From the NCBI GenBank assembly GCA_017399025.1, contig JAFQEK010000133.1, forward strand, positions 1 through 54,057: DNA of 54,057 bases, in the 5' to 3' direction. Each line of letters starts with the position of its first letter. Within the stretch, counting starts at the first letter, position 1. Below the pieces are notes generated by a model, which was not told where the DNA came from, made no database searches, and saw nothing but the letters and a program-made list of their open reading frames with translations. The DNA comes from Clostridia bacterium. Its GTDB lineage: Bacteria > Bacillota > Clostridia > Oscillospirales > CAG-272. Shown piece after piece: positions 26,407 through 35,387 of the stretch. Position numbers and translations under genes: made by a program.

Positions 26407-27741
26407 ATGAAAGTATTGAATGTTGCCGAAGTAGGCGCAAATCAGAAAGAACTCGAAATTTTCATTGATCATGAAACTTTCGAAGCAGAATGCGAAAAAG
26501 CGTATAAGAAAAACGTTGCAAAATTCGCAATTCCCGGATTCAGAAAGGGCAAAGCTCCCCGTAAAATGATCGAAAGAATCTATGGCGTTGGCGTTTTCTA
26601 TGAAGATGCCATCAATGCGATTCTTCCCGAAGCATATCCCGCAGCAGTAAAAGAAGCAGCTCTCGACGTTGTAAGCAACCCCGATATCGACATCAAGGCA
26701 ATTGATGAAACCGGCGTTGTTATCACTGCTAAGGTTTTCGTAAAACCCGAAATCACCGTTACCGAATACAAAGGTATTGCAGCAACCAAGGATGCTATTG
26801 AAATCACTGATGAAGCTGTTGATGCAGAAATTGATTCCGTTCGCAAGCGTAACGCGCGCACCATTGATATCACAGACCGCGCTGCAGAAAACGGCGATAA
26901 CGTTATCTTCGATTTCAGCGGCTCCGTAGACGGTGTTGCTTTCGAAGGCGGCACAGCTGAAAAGCACGACCTTCTTCTCGGTTCCGGCAACTTTATTCCC
27001 GGCTTTGAAGACCAGATCATTGGCAAAAACATCGGTGAAAACTTCGACGTTGTTGTAACATTCCCCGAAGATTACCATGCAGAAGAGCTTGCAGGCAAGG
27101 AAGCTGTTTTCAAATGCCTCATTCATGAAATCAAGAAGAGCGAATTGCCCGAACTCGATGACGAATTCGTAAAAGACGTTTCCGAATTTGATACCGTTGA
27201 TGAATACAAGGCTTCCGTTAAGGCAACCCTTACGGAAAAAGCTGAAAAAGCAGAAGATTCCAAGGTAGATGATCAGCTCATCAAAGCTGTTTGCGAAAAG
27301 ATCGAAGGCGAAATTCCCGAAGTTATGTTCGAAAGCGAAGCAGAAACCTGCGTTCGCGACTATGAAAACAGACTCCGTTACCAGGGTATGGATCTCGAAA
27401 CATTCATGAAGTACACAGGACAGACCATGGAAACGCTCAAAACACAGTTCCGTCCTCAGGCTGAACAGAATGTAAAGACACGTCTTGCTCTTGAATATAT
27501 TGCAAAAGCAGAAAATCTGACGGCAACCGAAGAAGAAATTGATTCCGAATATCAGAAGATTGCTGAAGCTTACAACATCGAAGTAGAAAAGGTAAAAGCA
27601 AGCATTGAAGCTTCTGCCATTGCTGCTGACGTTTGCGTAGGCAAGGCTGTTCTCTTCCTCCGTGATAACGCTGTGATCACCGTAAACGAAGGTACATCCG
27701 ACGTTGTTGAAGTAGAACCCGAAGTTGTTTCCGCAGAATAA
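26407..27741 (+). CDS. tig: Trigger factor
   Basis: 444 residues, ribosome-bound chaperone and prolyl isomerase. The ribosome-docking signature 'GFRKGKAPRKMIE' is near residue 45, followed by a PPIase (FKBP) domain ('DNVIFDFSGSVDG', about 150-240) and a helical C-terminal chaperone domain. Codon use is shifted to GCA, GCT, GTT and GAA relative to its neighbours, consistent with high expression. GGAGG lies just before the ATG at 26407. Upstream of clpP-clpX, the classic tig-clpP-clpX order. Confidence 0.96.
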   Translation: MKVLNVAEVGANQKELEIFIDHETFEAECEKAYKKNVAKFAIPGFRKGKAPRKMIERIYGVGVFYEDAINAILPEAYPAAVKEAALDVVSNPDIDIKAIDETGVVITAKVFVKPEITVTEYKGIAATKDAIEITDEAVDAEIDSVRKRNARTIDITDRAAENGDNVIFDFSGSVDGVAFEGGTAEKHDLLLGSGNFIPGFEDQIIGKNIGENFDVVVTFPEDYHAEELAGKEAVFKCLIHEIKKSELPELDDEFVKDVSEFDTVDEYKASVKATLTEKAEKAEDSKVDDQLIKAVCEKIEGEIPEVMFESEAETCVRDYENRLRYQGMDLETFMKYTGQTMETLKTQFRPQAEQNVKTRLALEYIAKAENLTATEEEIDSEYQKIAEAYNIEVEKVKASIEASAIAADVCVGKAVLFLRDNAVITVNEGTSDVVEVEPEVVSAE

Positions 27742-27756
27742 TTGATATGGACAATA

Positions 27757-27796
27757 CGATTCGCAGGCGTCAACCGTCTGCGAATCCACTTTTTCT
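27757..27796 (+). terminator. Terminator after tig
   Basis: Stem GATTCGCAGGCG / CGTCTGCGAATC (one mismatch-type pair, G-U) and TTTTTCT tail. Confidence 0.82.
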
Positions 27797-27863
27797 CCCC
27801 CTTTAGACAAAAATACTCAAAATATTTATACAAAATATTTATATTGGAAAGGAATTTTATATT

Positions 27864-28448
27864 ATGGCACTTGTACCAATGGTTGTAGAACAGACGAGCA
27901 GAGGCGAGCGTTCCTTCGATATTTATTCCCGCTTGCTTCAGGACCGCGTGATTTTTCTTTCGGATGAAGTCAACGACGTAACGGCTTCTCTGGTTGTTGC
28001 GCAGCTTCTTTTCCTGGAATCCCAGGATCCCGATAAGGATATCGTTCTTTATATCAACAGTCCCGGCGGTTCGATTACTGCGGGTATGGCAATTTTCGAT
28101 ACCATGAATTATATCAAATGCGATGTTTCCACCGTTTGTGTCGGTATGGCGGCAAGCATGGGCGCATTTTTGCTCGCAGCGGGCGCAAAAGGAAAACGTC
28201 TTGCGCTTCCCAACAGTGAAATCATGATCCATCAGCCCCTCGGCGGTATGCAGGGACAGGCAACGGACATCAAGATCCATGCGGACAGAATTATCCGTAT
28301 GCGCCGTACCCTGAACGAAATTCTTGCAAAGCAGACGGGCAGACCTGTGGAAGAAATCGAGCGCGATACGGAAAGAGATAATTTCCTCTCTGCACAGGAA
28401 GCAAAAGATTACGGTCTGATCGACGAGGTTATTGACAAGAGAAAATGA
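27864..28448 (+). CDS. clpP: ATP-dependent Clp protease proteolytic subunit
   Basis: 194 residues. Catalytic triad visible: Ser98 in 'GMAASMGAF', His123 in 'MIHQPLGG' and Asp172 in 'ERDNFL'. Forms the barrel protease that works with ClpX, encoded 10 nt downstream. AAAGGAAT precedes the ATG. No CtsR-type operator was recognised in the 120-nt upstream gap. Confidence 0.97.
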   Translation: MALVPMVVEQTSRGERSFDIYSRLLQDRVIFLSDEVNDVTASLVVAQLLFLESQDPDKDIVLYINSPGGSITAGMAIFDTMNYIKCDVSTVCVGMAASMGAFLLAAGAKGKRLALPNSEIMIHQPLGGMQGQATDIKIHADRIIRMRRTLNEILAKQTGRPVEEIERDTERDNFLSAQEAKDYGLIDEVIDKRK

Positions 28449-28458
28449 GGTGATTCCC

Positions 28459-29736
28459 ATGGCAGATAATAACAGAACTCATAAACACCGCTGTTCGTTC
28501 TGCGGAAGAGAAGAAACCGAGGTTGCTTGCCTCGTTCCTTCCCAAACAGGCGCTTATATTTGCGATAACTGTGTGTTTGCTATTTCCCAATGGCTTGAAG
28601 AATATGAAGCTTCCGTAAAGGAACCTTCGGAAACCGATTTGACGGAAGTGCCCCGTCCCAAGGAGATCAAAGCCGTTCTCGATGAATATGTCATCGGTCA
28701 GGATGCGGCGAAGATCGCGCTTTCCGTTGCGGTTTATAATCATTATAAACGTATCTCCTCCAAGCAGGCAGTGAAGGGTAAGAAGGGCAAAAAACAAGAG
28801 GATGACGGTGTTGATATTCAAAAAAGCAATGTGCTTCTCCTCGGTCCCACCGGCGTCGGCAAAACATTTTTGGCGCAGACATTAGCAAAAACCCTGAAAG
28901 TGCCGTTTGCCATTGCCGATGCCACAACGCTTACCGAAGCGGGTTACGTCGGTGAAGACGTGGAAAATATTCTGCTCCGTTTGATTCAGGCGGCAGATTA
29001 TGAGATTCCTCTCGCAGAAAGAGGCATTATCTATATTGATGAAATCGATAAAATTTCCCGTAGAAGCGAAAACCGCTCCATCACCCGCGATGTTTCGGGC
29101 GAGGGTGTTCAGCAGGCACTTCTGAAAATTCTGGAAGGCACGGTTGCCAATGTTCCTCCGCAGGGCGGAAGAAAGCATCCGGGACAGGATTTCATTCAGA
29201 TCAATACGGAAAATATTCTCTTTATTTGCGGCGGTGCGTTTGATGGTTTGGAACAGATCATTGAGCAGAGAAACGGCAAATCTACAATCGGCTTTGGAGG
29301 AGAGATCAAATCCAAAGCGGAAAAAGAAAAGACAAATATTTATAAGAATACCACGGCGCACGATATCGTCAAATACGGTTTGATTCCCGAGCTTGTCGGA
29401 CGCTTGCCCGTGATTGTCGGACTTGAAAATCTGGATAAGGAAGCGCTTGCGCGTATTCTGAGAGAACCGAAAAACGCAATCGTGAAACAGTATCAGAAGC
29501 TCTTTGGCTTGGACGGAAAAGAACTGATCTTTACGGATGATGCCATTGAAACCATTGCTTCCCTTGCCATTGAACGCGGTACTGGCGCAAGAGGTTTGCG
29601 TTCGATCATGGAAGAGGTCATGCTTCCCATTTCGTACGAAGTACCTTCGATGGACAATGTGGAAGCGGTTGTGATCAACGGAAAAGTTGTTTCCGAACAC
29701 TGCGAGCCCGAATACAAAACAAAACCAAAAGCATAA
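28459..29736 (+). CDS. clpX: Clp protease ATP-binding subunit ClpX
   Basis: 425 residues. An N-terminal four-Cys zinc domain ('CSFCGRE' ... 'CDNCV') is followed by Walker A '[16 protein letters not shown]', Walker B '[10 protein letters not shown]', an RKH-type pore region and the IGF loop for ClpP docking ('IGFGGEI'). AAA+ unfoldase that feeds tagged proteins to ClpP. Start at 28459 follows GAGGTGA; a longer frame overlapping clpP is unlikely. The stop codon lies inside the terminator stem. Confidence 0.97.
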   Translation: MADNNRTHKHRCSFCGREETEVACLVPSQTGAYICDNCVFAISQWLEEYEASVKEPSETDLTEVPRPKEIKAVLDEYVIGQDAAKIALSVAVYNHYKRISSKQAVKGKKGKKQEDDGVDIQKSNVLLLGPTGVGKTFLAQTLAKTLKVPFAIADATTLTEAGYVGEDVENILLRLIQAADYEIPLAERGIIYIDEIDKISRRSENRSITRDVSGEGVQQALLKILEGTVANVPPQGGRKHPGQDFIQINTENILFICGGAFDGLEQIIEQRNGKSTIGFGGEIKSKAEKEKTNIYKNTTAHDIVKYGLIPELVGRLPVIVGLENLDKEALARILREPKNAIVKQYQKLFGLDGKELIFTDDAIETIASLAIERGTGARGLRSIMEEVMLPISYEVPSMDNVEAVVINGKVVSEHCEPEYKTKPKA

Positions 29737-29788
29737 TCAAAAAGGAGATTTCTCTAAATGAGAGATCTCCTTTTTGATTATGCTTTTT
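29731..29788 (+). terminator. Long-stem terminator after clpX
   Basis: A 19-bp perfect stem (GCATAATC... / ...GATTATGC), extended by four more pairs past one U-G, with loop TAAAT and a TTTTT tail. The left arm includes the clpX stop codon. Confidence 0.9.
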
Positions 29789-29817
29789 CTACTGCGGTTT
29801 CATGTAGAATGCAGAGA

Positions 29818-30075
29818 TTATCTTAAAATATCCGAGATGATTTGTTGTATATGGGAAAGTTCTTCATCGGAGAGTCCCGATATTTCAATATATTGACGGC
29901 TGTCAATTCCAAGAAGATAATCTGTAGAAACCGAAAATATTTTTGAAATGGCGATGAGCATTTCAATGGACGGCTGAATATTATCATTTTCCCAATTTGA
30001 AACGCTTTGTTTTGTAACATTCAATTTTTTTGCAAGATCAACTTGGCTCCAATTTCGTGCCAATCTTAATTTCAG
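29818..30075 (-). pseudogene. XRE-type helix-turn-helix regulator, start missing
   Basis: About 85 codons read as an HTH_3 protein: 'NWSQVDLAKKLNVTKQSVSNWE' is the recognition region, followed by 'IFSVSTDYLLGID' and a short C-terminal helix. Homologues begin a few residues earlier with a Met and 'RLKELR'; here one residue is missing in that motif (RLKLRL), and upstream the frame runs into the antisense of the next gene without ATG or ribosome binding site. So the 5' end is lost, giving a probable pseudogene. Confidence 0.7.
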
Positions 30076-30148
30076 CCGTGATGCACAGCATACGGAAAAT
30101 CTGAGCGATAAGGCAGTTGCCAAAAAGGTAAAATCCGGAGAAAAACAA

Positions 30149-31027
30149 TTGCAGAAACAAGCGCGTAAGGCTGTGAAAGAGGGGGGTTCCTTCACGGAAA
30201 TGGCAAACTCTGAATTCGATGTTTTATTCGGTGCTTCAGACAGAGATAATGAGGTGCAGTTCAGAATGATGTTCACCCCTTTGGCACAGAGAAATATGGT
30301 TTCTCTTGTTCGTTCCAAAACGGGATATGGCGATGATTTTTCTTTTGTTAAAAGAGGAAGATTTAACTATATTTGCAGTGAACATGCACAGAGCTGGGAT
30401 ATGGATACTTCTGCGGGCAGATATCGTTCTTATGATGTGGATGATTCTCGAAAAAAATTCGTGGATTTCAATAATGAATATTTCAAATCTGTTTTCTTTG
30501 ATTTTGCACCCTTGTTTGCTGTTCCGCTTTATCAGCAAAAACCGGTACAGTCCTTGGAACCCATTAAGGAATATGATCCGCATTATACGATATATGAATA
30601 CGAATCGCTTGCCAATTCGATTGGTGGAAGTGCTTTCGCGCATGAAGAAACGGCTACAGATGTTATATTGAAAGCAAATTTTGCAGGCGCTTCCCATACA
30701 ACGGATAACGTTGAAGTTAAGGCATATTCTTATGCGGCAATCGAAAGAGTGGATTATGTCAGCGTATATGGCGGCGATGAAAGATATCACGATGTTCCGG
30801 TTCCGTGGATCGAATATATTCCGTTGGAAAAAACGAGTTATATGGCAATTAAGGAATTTGGCTATAGCGAGAGAGAGCTTACCGAAAAAATGAATGGTAA
30901 ATTTGAAAGCGTTATATCGAGATATGCCGATAAAGCAGCGTATTCTCACGGTTTGTTTGCATGTGTGCTTGAAAAAGGAGACTCTGTTTCTGTAATAGAT
31001 CAGGAGCTCAGCAGTATATTGAATTAA
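30149..31027 (+). CDS. Unknown protein, probably 5'-truncated, next to lemA
   Basis: 292 codons from a TTG at 30149; the frame is open further up to the junction with the XRE fragment near 30075, and that stretch also reads as protein ('SDKAVAKKVKSGEKQ'), so the true start seems lost. The first ATG is at 30200. Soluble, aromatic-rich, with 'QSWDMDTS', 'FVDFNNEYFKSVFFDFAP' and 'VPVPWIEYIP'. I do not recognise the family. It ends 21 nt before a LemA gene, with which it probably forms a unit. Confidence 0.55.
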   Translation: MQKQARKAVKEGGSFTEMANSEFDVLFGASDRDNEVQFRMMFTPLAQRNMVSLVRSKTGYGDDFSFVKRGRFNYICSEHAQSWDMDTSAGRYRSYDVDDSRKKFVDFNNEYFKSVFFDFAPLFAVPLYQQKPVQSLEPIKEYDPHYTIYEYESLANSIGGSAFAHEETATDVILKANFAGASHTTDNVEVKAYSYAAIERVDYVSVYGGDERYHDVPVPWIEYIPLEKTSYMAIKEFGYSERELTEKMNGKFESVISRYADKAAYSHGLFACVLEKGDSVSVIDQELSSILN

Positions 31028-31048
31028 AAATAAAAGGAGAGATAAAAA

Positions 31049-31717
31049 ATGGCAAATCAATTGGATGAACTGAACCCCGAAGTCAGAGAAGAGGGGCTTG
31101 ACGTAAATGTAATCGCAAAGAAGATTCCCGTTAAAGTAGGGAAAGGTTCTTTGGTTTTTGAAATTGTTCTTTGGGTGCTTGGCATCATTCCCGGTCTTGT
31201 TTTTCTTATCATGAAAATCAATGCAAAGAAGTATTTTCAACAGCTTGAGCAGAAAATACAGCACGATGCTTCTCAAATAGATAACTATCTTGAACAGCGA
31301 GTAATCGTGTTGCAGAACTGCGCAAAATTGCTTGAAAAATCGATTGCGCTTGATAAATCTACATATGAAAATATTGCAAAATATCGTTCCGGCAATGCAG
31401 GAAAATCGGATACGCAGAGAAATGAACTTGCAAGCCAGCTTGATGTTGCTTCCAGAAATATTAATCTTGCTTTTGAAAACTATCCTGATTTGATGGCGCA
31501 CCGTGATATTGCGGATGCAATGCAGCAGAATATGTATTTGCAGAGAGAAATCACGGCAGCACGCGAGCTTTACAATGATACCATCAATGCATGGAACAGA
31601 GATATTTTTGCATGGCCCACGAAGATGATTGTTGCGGCGCGTAACGGCTATACAACGAGAATTCCTTTTACAGCTTCTGCGGAAACGAAACAGAAAGCAA
31701 GAGATGTGTTCTTTTAA
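31049..31717 (+). CDS. lemA: LemA family membrane protein
   Basis: 222 residues. One N-terminal membrane helix (about residues 33-54) is followed by the LemA coiled helical domain: 'QQLEQKIQHDASQIDNYLEQR' and the family-typical 'NYPDLMAHRDI...ITAARELYNDTINAWN'. LemA proteins are common in Bacillota; the role is unclear. AAAAGGAGAG precedes the ATG. The stop overlaps the ATG of the next small frame (TAATGG). Confidence 0.82.
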   Translation: MANQLDELNPEVREEGLDVNVIAKKIPVKVGKGSLVFEIVLWVLGIIPGLVFLIMKINAKKYFQQLEQKIQHDASQIDNYLEQRVIVLQNCAKLLEKSIALDKSTYENIAKYRSGNAGKSDTQRNELASQLDVASRNINLAFENYPDLMAHRDIADAMQQNMYLQREITAARELYNDTINAWNRDIFAWPTKMIVAARNGYTTRIPFTASAETKQKARDVFF

Positions 31718-32024
31718 TGGCACAATTGATGATTGTTTTCGTGGCTGTTGACATGGAAGGCTTTCGCGCGATATTTATGAGGGAACCACAGTTTTTGGAG
31801 GGAATAATCGGAACGGTACTTGTGCCTTTACTGATGGATTTTGAAGCTCAGGTGTTATTATCGGCTGGAAATGGCTGTCGAATGATGTCAGAATCGGAAG
31901 TATTTTGGGTTTCTTTATTAAATTGACTGTAGCTGCACTGATCGGCTATATCATGTTTCCGGTAATTATCGTAAAAGATATCACGCGTATTGAAAGGCGT
32001 AAATCTCATATGGATGCGCACTGA
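31717..32024 (+). pseudogene. Small membrane protein, reading frame broken
   Basis: The frame from 31717 ('MAQLMIVFVAVDMEGF...GTVLVPLLM') stops at 31926, while the frame ending at 32024 continues as a believable membrane tail ('GVIIGWKWLSNDVRIGSI', 'AALIGYIMFPVIIVKDI', basic end). Joining them near 31830-31850 gives a two-helix protein of about 100 residues. A single indel is the simplest cause. It is the third member of the LemA unit. Confidence 0.5.
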
Positions 32025-32047
32025 AAAAATCAGTCATTTTTATAACG

Positions 32048-32088
32048 AAAAATACCTCATCGATTTTCGGATCGCTGAGGTATTTTTA
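32048..32088 (+). terminator. Terminator after the LemA locus
   Basis: AAAAATACCTCA / TGAGGTATTTTT 12-bp perfect stem with T-run. Confidence 0.88.
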
Positions 32089-32179
32089 GCACAAAAATTT
32101 TTGTTTTTACATAAAATAAAATTCAGGTGTTTTTTTCTTGTTTTTCGAAATATTTTTGAATAAAATTATTTAAAAATGA

Positions 32180-32208
32180 TTTACAAAACGAAAAAAATAT
32201 GATATAAT
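32180..32208 (+). promoter_or_regulatory. Sigma-A promoter for the permease
   Basis: TTTACA (32180-32185), 17-nt spacer, TATAAT (32203-32208). Confidence 0.75.
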
Positions 32209-32244
32209 ATATAAGAATTTTATTTTTTACAGGAGATTTTAAAA

Positions 32245-33684
32245 TTGGAAAACAATCAACTTCATAAACGGTACGGACTTTTTACAGCCATTTGTATGGT
32301 TGTCGGTATCGTTATCGGCTCCGGCGTATTTTTCAAAGCGCAGGACATTCTGAATCACACGAACGGCAATATGCTACTCGGTATTCTTGCTTGGGTGATC
32401 GGCGGTATCGTTATGATCATCTGCGCGGTCAACTTTGCAAATTTTGCTACGAGATATGTAAAGGTCAACGGCGTTGTTGACTATGCAGAAGCTATCGTGG
32501 GCAAAAAATACGCGTATATGACGGGATGGTTTCTGTCTACGATTTATTTTCCTGCCATGACTTCCGTTCTTGCCTGGGTTTCCGCCCGCTACACCTTGGT
32601 TCTGTTCAATCCCGCAGCAGATATCACAAGCGGTCTTTGCATGGCGCTTGGCGCGTTTTATCTTTGCGCAGTTTACGCAATGAATATACTTTCTCCGAAG
32701 CTTGCGGGTAAATTTGAAGTCAGCGCTACGGTCATCAAGCTCATTCCTCTTGCCGTTATCGTCGTAATCGGTACGGTTGCGGGTTTGATTAACGGAAGCA
32801 CGACGGAAGCATTTGTTAATTCTTTCCATACGGCAGAAGGCGGTTTTTCGAGCGTTTTTGCCGGAATTGCGGCAGCAGCTTTTGCATATGAAGGCTGGAT
32901 TATCGCCACATCCATCAATGCGGAACTGAAAAATCCCAAGAAGAATCTTCCGATTGCGCTTGTTGCAGGTACGGCAATCATTATGGCAGTTTATATTTTG
33001 TATTTTGTCGGCTTGACGGGCGGTGCTTCCGTTGATGTTCTTCGTACGGAAGGTTCTCCTGCCGCATTCAAAAATCTTTTCGGCAATGTCGGCGGCACGG
33101 TTATGAACGTTTTCATTGTCATTTCCTGTCTCGGTACGCTCAACGGTTTGATGCTGGCGGCAACACGTTCCTTTTATTCGATTGCGGTCAGAGATTGCGG
33201 ACCGAAGCCGAAAACCATCTCTTCCGTAGATGTACAGACGAATATGCCTTCCAACTCGGGCGTCCTTGCGCTCCTTTTCTGCGGCGCATGGTACTTCTAT
33301 TTCTATGCGGCAAATTTGACCAAACCTGTATTCGGTCTTTTCAGCTTTGACTCCTCCGAGCTTCCCATCATTACGATTTATGCGATTTACATTCCGATTT
33401 TTGTGATGTTCATCGTAAAAGAAGGCAAGAAAAATATTTTCAAAAATATCGTTATGCCGATTTTTGCGGTTTTGGCATCTGCTTTCATGGTTTTCGTCGC
33501 TGTTTACGCACACGGCATCAAGCCTTATCTGACAGCAGCAGAGAATGGAGAATTTTCGTTCCCCGTGCTCTTTTATCTGATCGTTTTCGCCGTGATTATG
33601 GCAATCGGCGCGCTTCTCTATAAGAGAACCTCTGAAAATTCACCAATATCTGCAGAATCTATGGAAACCAAAAACAAAAAGTGA
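32245..33684 (+). CDS. APC-family amino-acid permease
   Basis: 479 residues, about 12 helices. The first helix has the APC signature 'GIVIGSGVFFKAQDIL', and helix 6 'AAAAFAYEGWIIATSINAELKNPKKNLP' is the conserved substrate-site region of the LAT/SteT type. A likely Ser/Thr or neutral amino-acid transporter or exchanger in the cytoplasmic membrane. Start codon is TTG at 32245, with AGGAGA 8 nt upstream. Monocistronic: own promoter and terminator. The specific amino acid is not readable from sequence. Confidence 0.88.
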   Translation: MENNQLHKRYGLFTAICMVVGIVIGSGVFFKAQDILNHTNGNMLLGILAWVIGGIVMIICAVNFANFATRYVKVNGVVDYAEAIVGKKYAYMTGWFLSTIYFPAMTSVLAWVSARYTLVLFNPAADITSGLCMALGAFYLCAVYAMNILSPKLAGKFEVSATVIKLIPLAVIVVIGTVAGLINGSTTEAFVNSFHTAEGGFSSVFAGIAAAAFAYEGWIIATSINAELKNPKKNLPIALVAGTAIIMAVYILYFVGLTGGASVDVLRTEGSPAAFKNLFGNVGGTVMNVFIVISCLGTLNGLMLAATRSFYSIAVRDCGPKPKTISSVDVQTNMPSNSGVLALLFCGAWYFYFYAANLTKPVFGLFSFDSSELPIITIYAIYIPIFVMFIVKEGKKNIFKNIVMPIFAVLASAFMVFVAVYAHGIKPYLTAAENGEFSFPVLFYLIVFAVIMAIGALLYKRTSENSPISAESMETKNKK

Positions 33685-33699
33685 TACAGTGCTAATATA

Positions 33700-33765
33700 A
33701 TCCCCTTAGAGTAGACACTTGAAAAAACCAAAAGTTTTCAAGTGTACGCTGAGGGGAATATTTTT
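33700..33765 (+). terminator. Long-stem terminator after the permease
   Basis: TCCCCTTAGAGTAGACACTT... pairs with ...AAGTGTACGCTGAGGGGA with one small internal loop; tail ATATTTTT. Confidence 0.85.
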
Positions 33766-33931
33766 GAACTGTGGAATTTTTCGATGGTTGGAAATTGCTG
33801 CTATGCAAAATAATCAAGAAAACCAAAAAATTTTGCATAAAGGTATTCCATTTTCTTTGCGTTCGTGGTATGATATAATAAAGATATTTTGAAAAAGTAT
33901 ACTTTTAAGAAAGGTTTGGAGATAGATTTTT

Positions 33932-35350
33932 ATGAAGCTTTATAACACACTTTCCAAAACCGTCGAAGATTTTGTTCCGAATGAACCCGGCAAGGTAAAA
34001 ATGTATACCTGCGGTCCGACGGTTTATCATTTTGCCCATATCGGCAATCTGCGTACGTATATCATGGAGGACGTTCTTGAAAAATCCTTCCGCTATTGCG
34101 GTTACGATGTTACCCGCGTTATGAATATCACGGACGTGGGACATTTGACGAGCGACGGCGATACCGGCGAAGATAAAATGCTTAAAGGCGCGAAAAGAGA
34201 AAAGAAAACGGTTATGGAAATTGCCGATTTTTATAAAAACGCGTTTTTTGCCGATTGCGCTAAGCTCAACATCAGAACACCCGATATTGTACAGCCTGCG
34301 ACAGGCTGTATCGCGGAATTTATCGACATGGTAACCGCGCTTCTGGAAAAAGGTTTTGCTTATTTTGCGGAAGGCAACGTGTATTTCGATACTTCCAAAG
34401 CGAACGACTATTACGCGCTTTCCGGACATAATACGGAAGAATTGATGGTCGGTGTCCGTGACGATGTTTCCGAAGATACGAATAAACGCAACAAGAGCGA
34501 CTTTGTTCTTTGGTTTACCAAGTCCAAATTCGACGATCAGGAGCTCAAATGGGAAAGTCCGTGGGGCATCGGTTACCCCGGTTGGCATATCGAATGCTCC
34601 GGTATCTGCATGAAATATCTCGGCGATCGTTTGGATATTCATTGCGGTGGCGTAGACAATATTTTTCCTCATCACACCAATGAAATCGCACAGAGCGAGG
34701 CTTATATCGGTCATAAATGGTGTAACTATTGGTTCCACGTTCAGCACCTCAACGATGAACGCGGAAAAATGAGTAAATCCTCCGGCGAATTTCTGACCGT
34801 TTCTTTGCTGACCGAAAAGGGTTACGATCCGCTTGCTTACCGTTTGTTCTGCTTGCAGAGCCATTACCGCAAGCCCCTTACGTTTACTTATGCAAACCTT
34901 GATAACGCCGCTGCGGCTTACGCAAAGCTGATCAAGCGTATTGCCGGACTTTCTCCCGAAGGCGAAATTGACAAAACTGCGCTTTCCGCTTACCGTGAAA
35001 AATTTGCAGAGGCTCTCTCGCAGGATATGAACACCGCGCAGGGACTGACCGTTCTTTACGATATGCTCAAGGACAGGGCACTTTCCGGTGCTACCAAGCG
35101 CGCGATTGCGGCTGATTTCGATACCGTTCTCTCTCTCAATCTTGTCCGCGACGTTCCCAAAAAAGAAGAAGAACCCGCAGCTCCCGTGATTGACGAAGCG
35201 GATGCATGGATTGTAGAAAAGATCGAAGAACGCGCCGCGGCAAAGAAAGCCAAAAATTACGCTCTGGCTGATGCCATCCGCGCAGAGCTTTTGGAAAAGG
35301 GTATTACATTGATCGATACCAAACAGGGAACCACGTTCAAAAAAGCATAA
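33932..35350 (+). CDS. cysS: Cysteinyl-tRNA synthetase
   Basis: 472 residues. The zinc ligand Cys27 and HIGH-type HIGN (36-39) lie in 'YTCGPTVYHFAHIGNLR'; further zinc ligands in 'WHIECSGIC' and 'HHTNE'; KMSKS in 'GKMSKSSGEF'. Charges tRNA-Cys. AAGAAAGG precedes the ATG and an extended -10 (TGATATAAT, 33871-33879) lies upstream, without a good -35. Followed by rimO after 37 nt. No T-box was seen. Confidence 0.97.
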   Translation: MKLYNTLSKTVEDFVPNEPGKVKMYTCGPTVYHFAHIGNLRTYIMEDVLEKSFRYCGYDVTRVMNITDVGHLTSDGDTGEDKMLKGAKREKKTVMEIADFYKNAFFADCAKLNIRTPDIVQPATGCIAEFIDMVTALLEKGFAYFAEGNVYFDTSKANDYYALSGHNTEELMVGVRDDVSEDTNKRNKSDFVLWFTKSKFDDQELKWESPWGIGYPGWHIECSGICMKYLGDRLDIHCGGVDNIFPHHTNEIAQSEAYIGHKWCNYWFHVQHLNDERGKMSKSSGEFLTVSLLTEKGYDPLAYRLFCLQSHYRKPLTFTYANLDNAAAAYAKLIKRIAGLSPEGEIDKTALSAYREKFAEALSQDMNTAQGLTVLYDMLKDRALSGATKRAIAADFDTVLSLNLVRDVPKKEEEPAAPVIDEADAWIVEKIEERAAAKKAKNYALADAIRAELLEKGITLIDTKQGTTFKKA

Positions 35351-35387
35351 GCTTGCAGTTGAAAAAATCAGGAAAGGATAAAAACCA

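Noticed and set aside
26386..27810. A 474-codon open frame antisense to tig
   Set aside because: Composition is Phe/Asn/Cys-rich, as expected from reading GAA/GTT-rich codons backwards; tig is certain.
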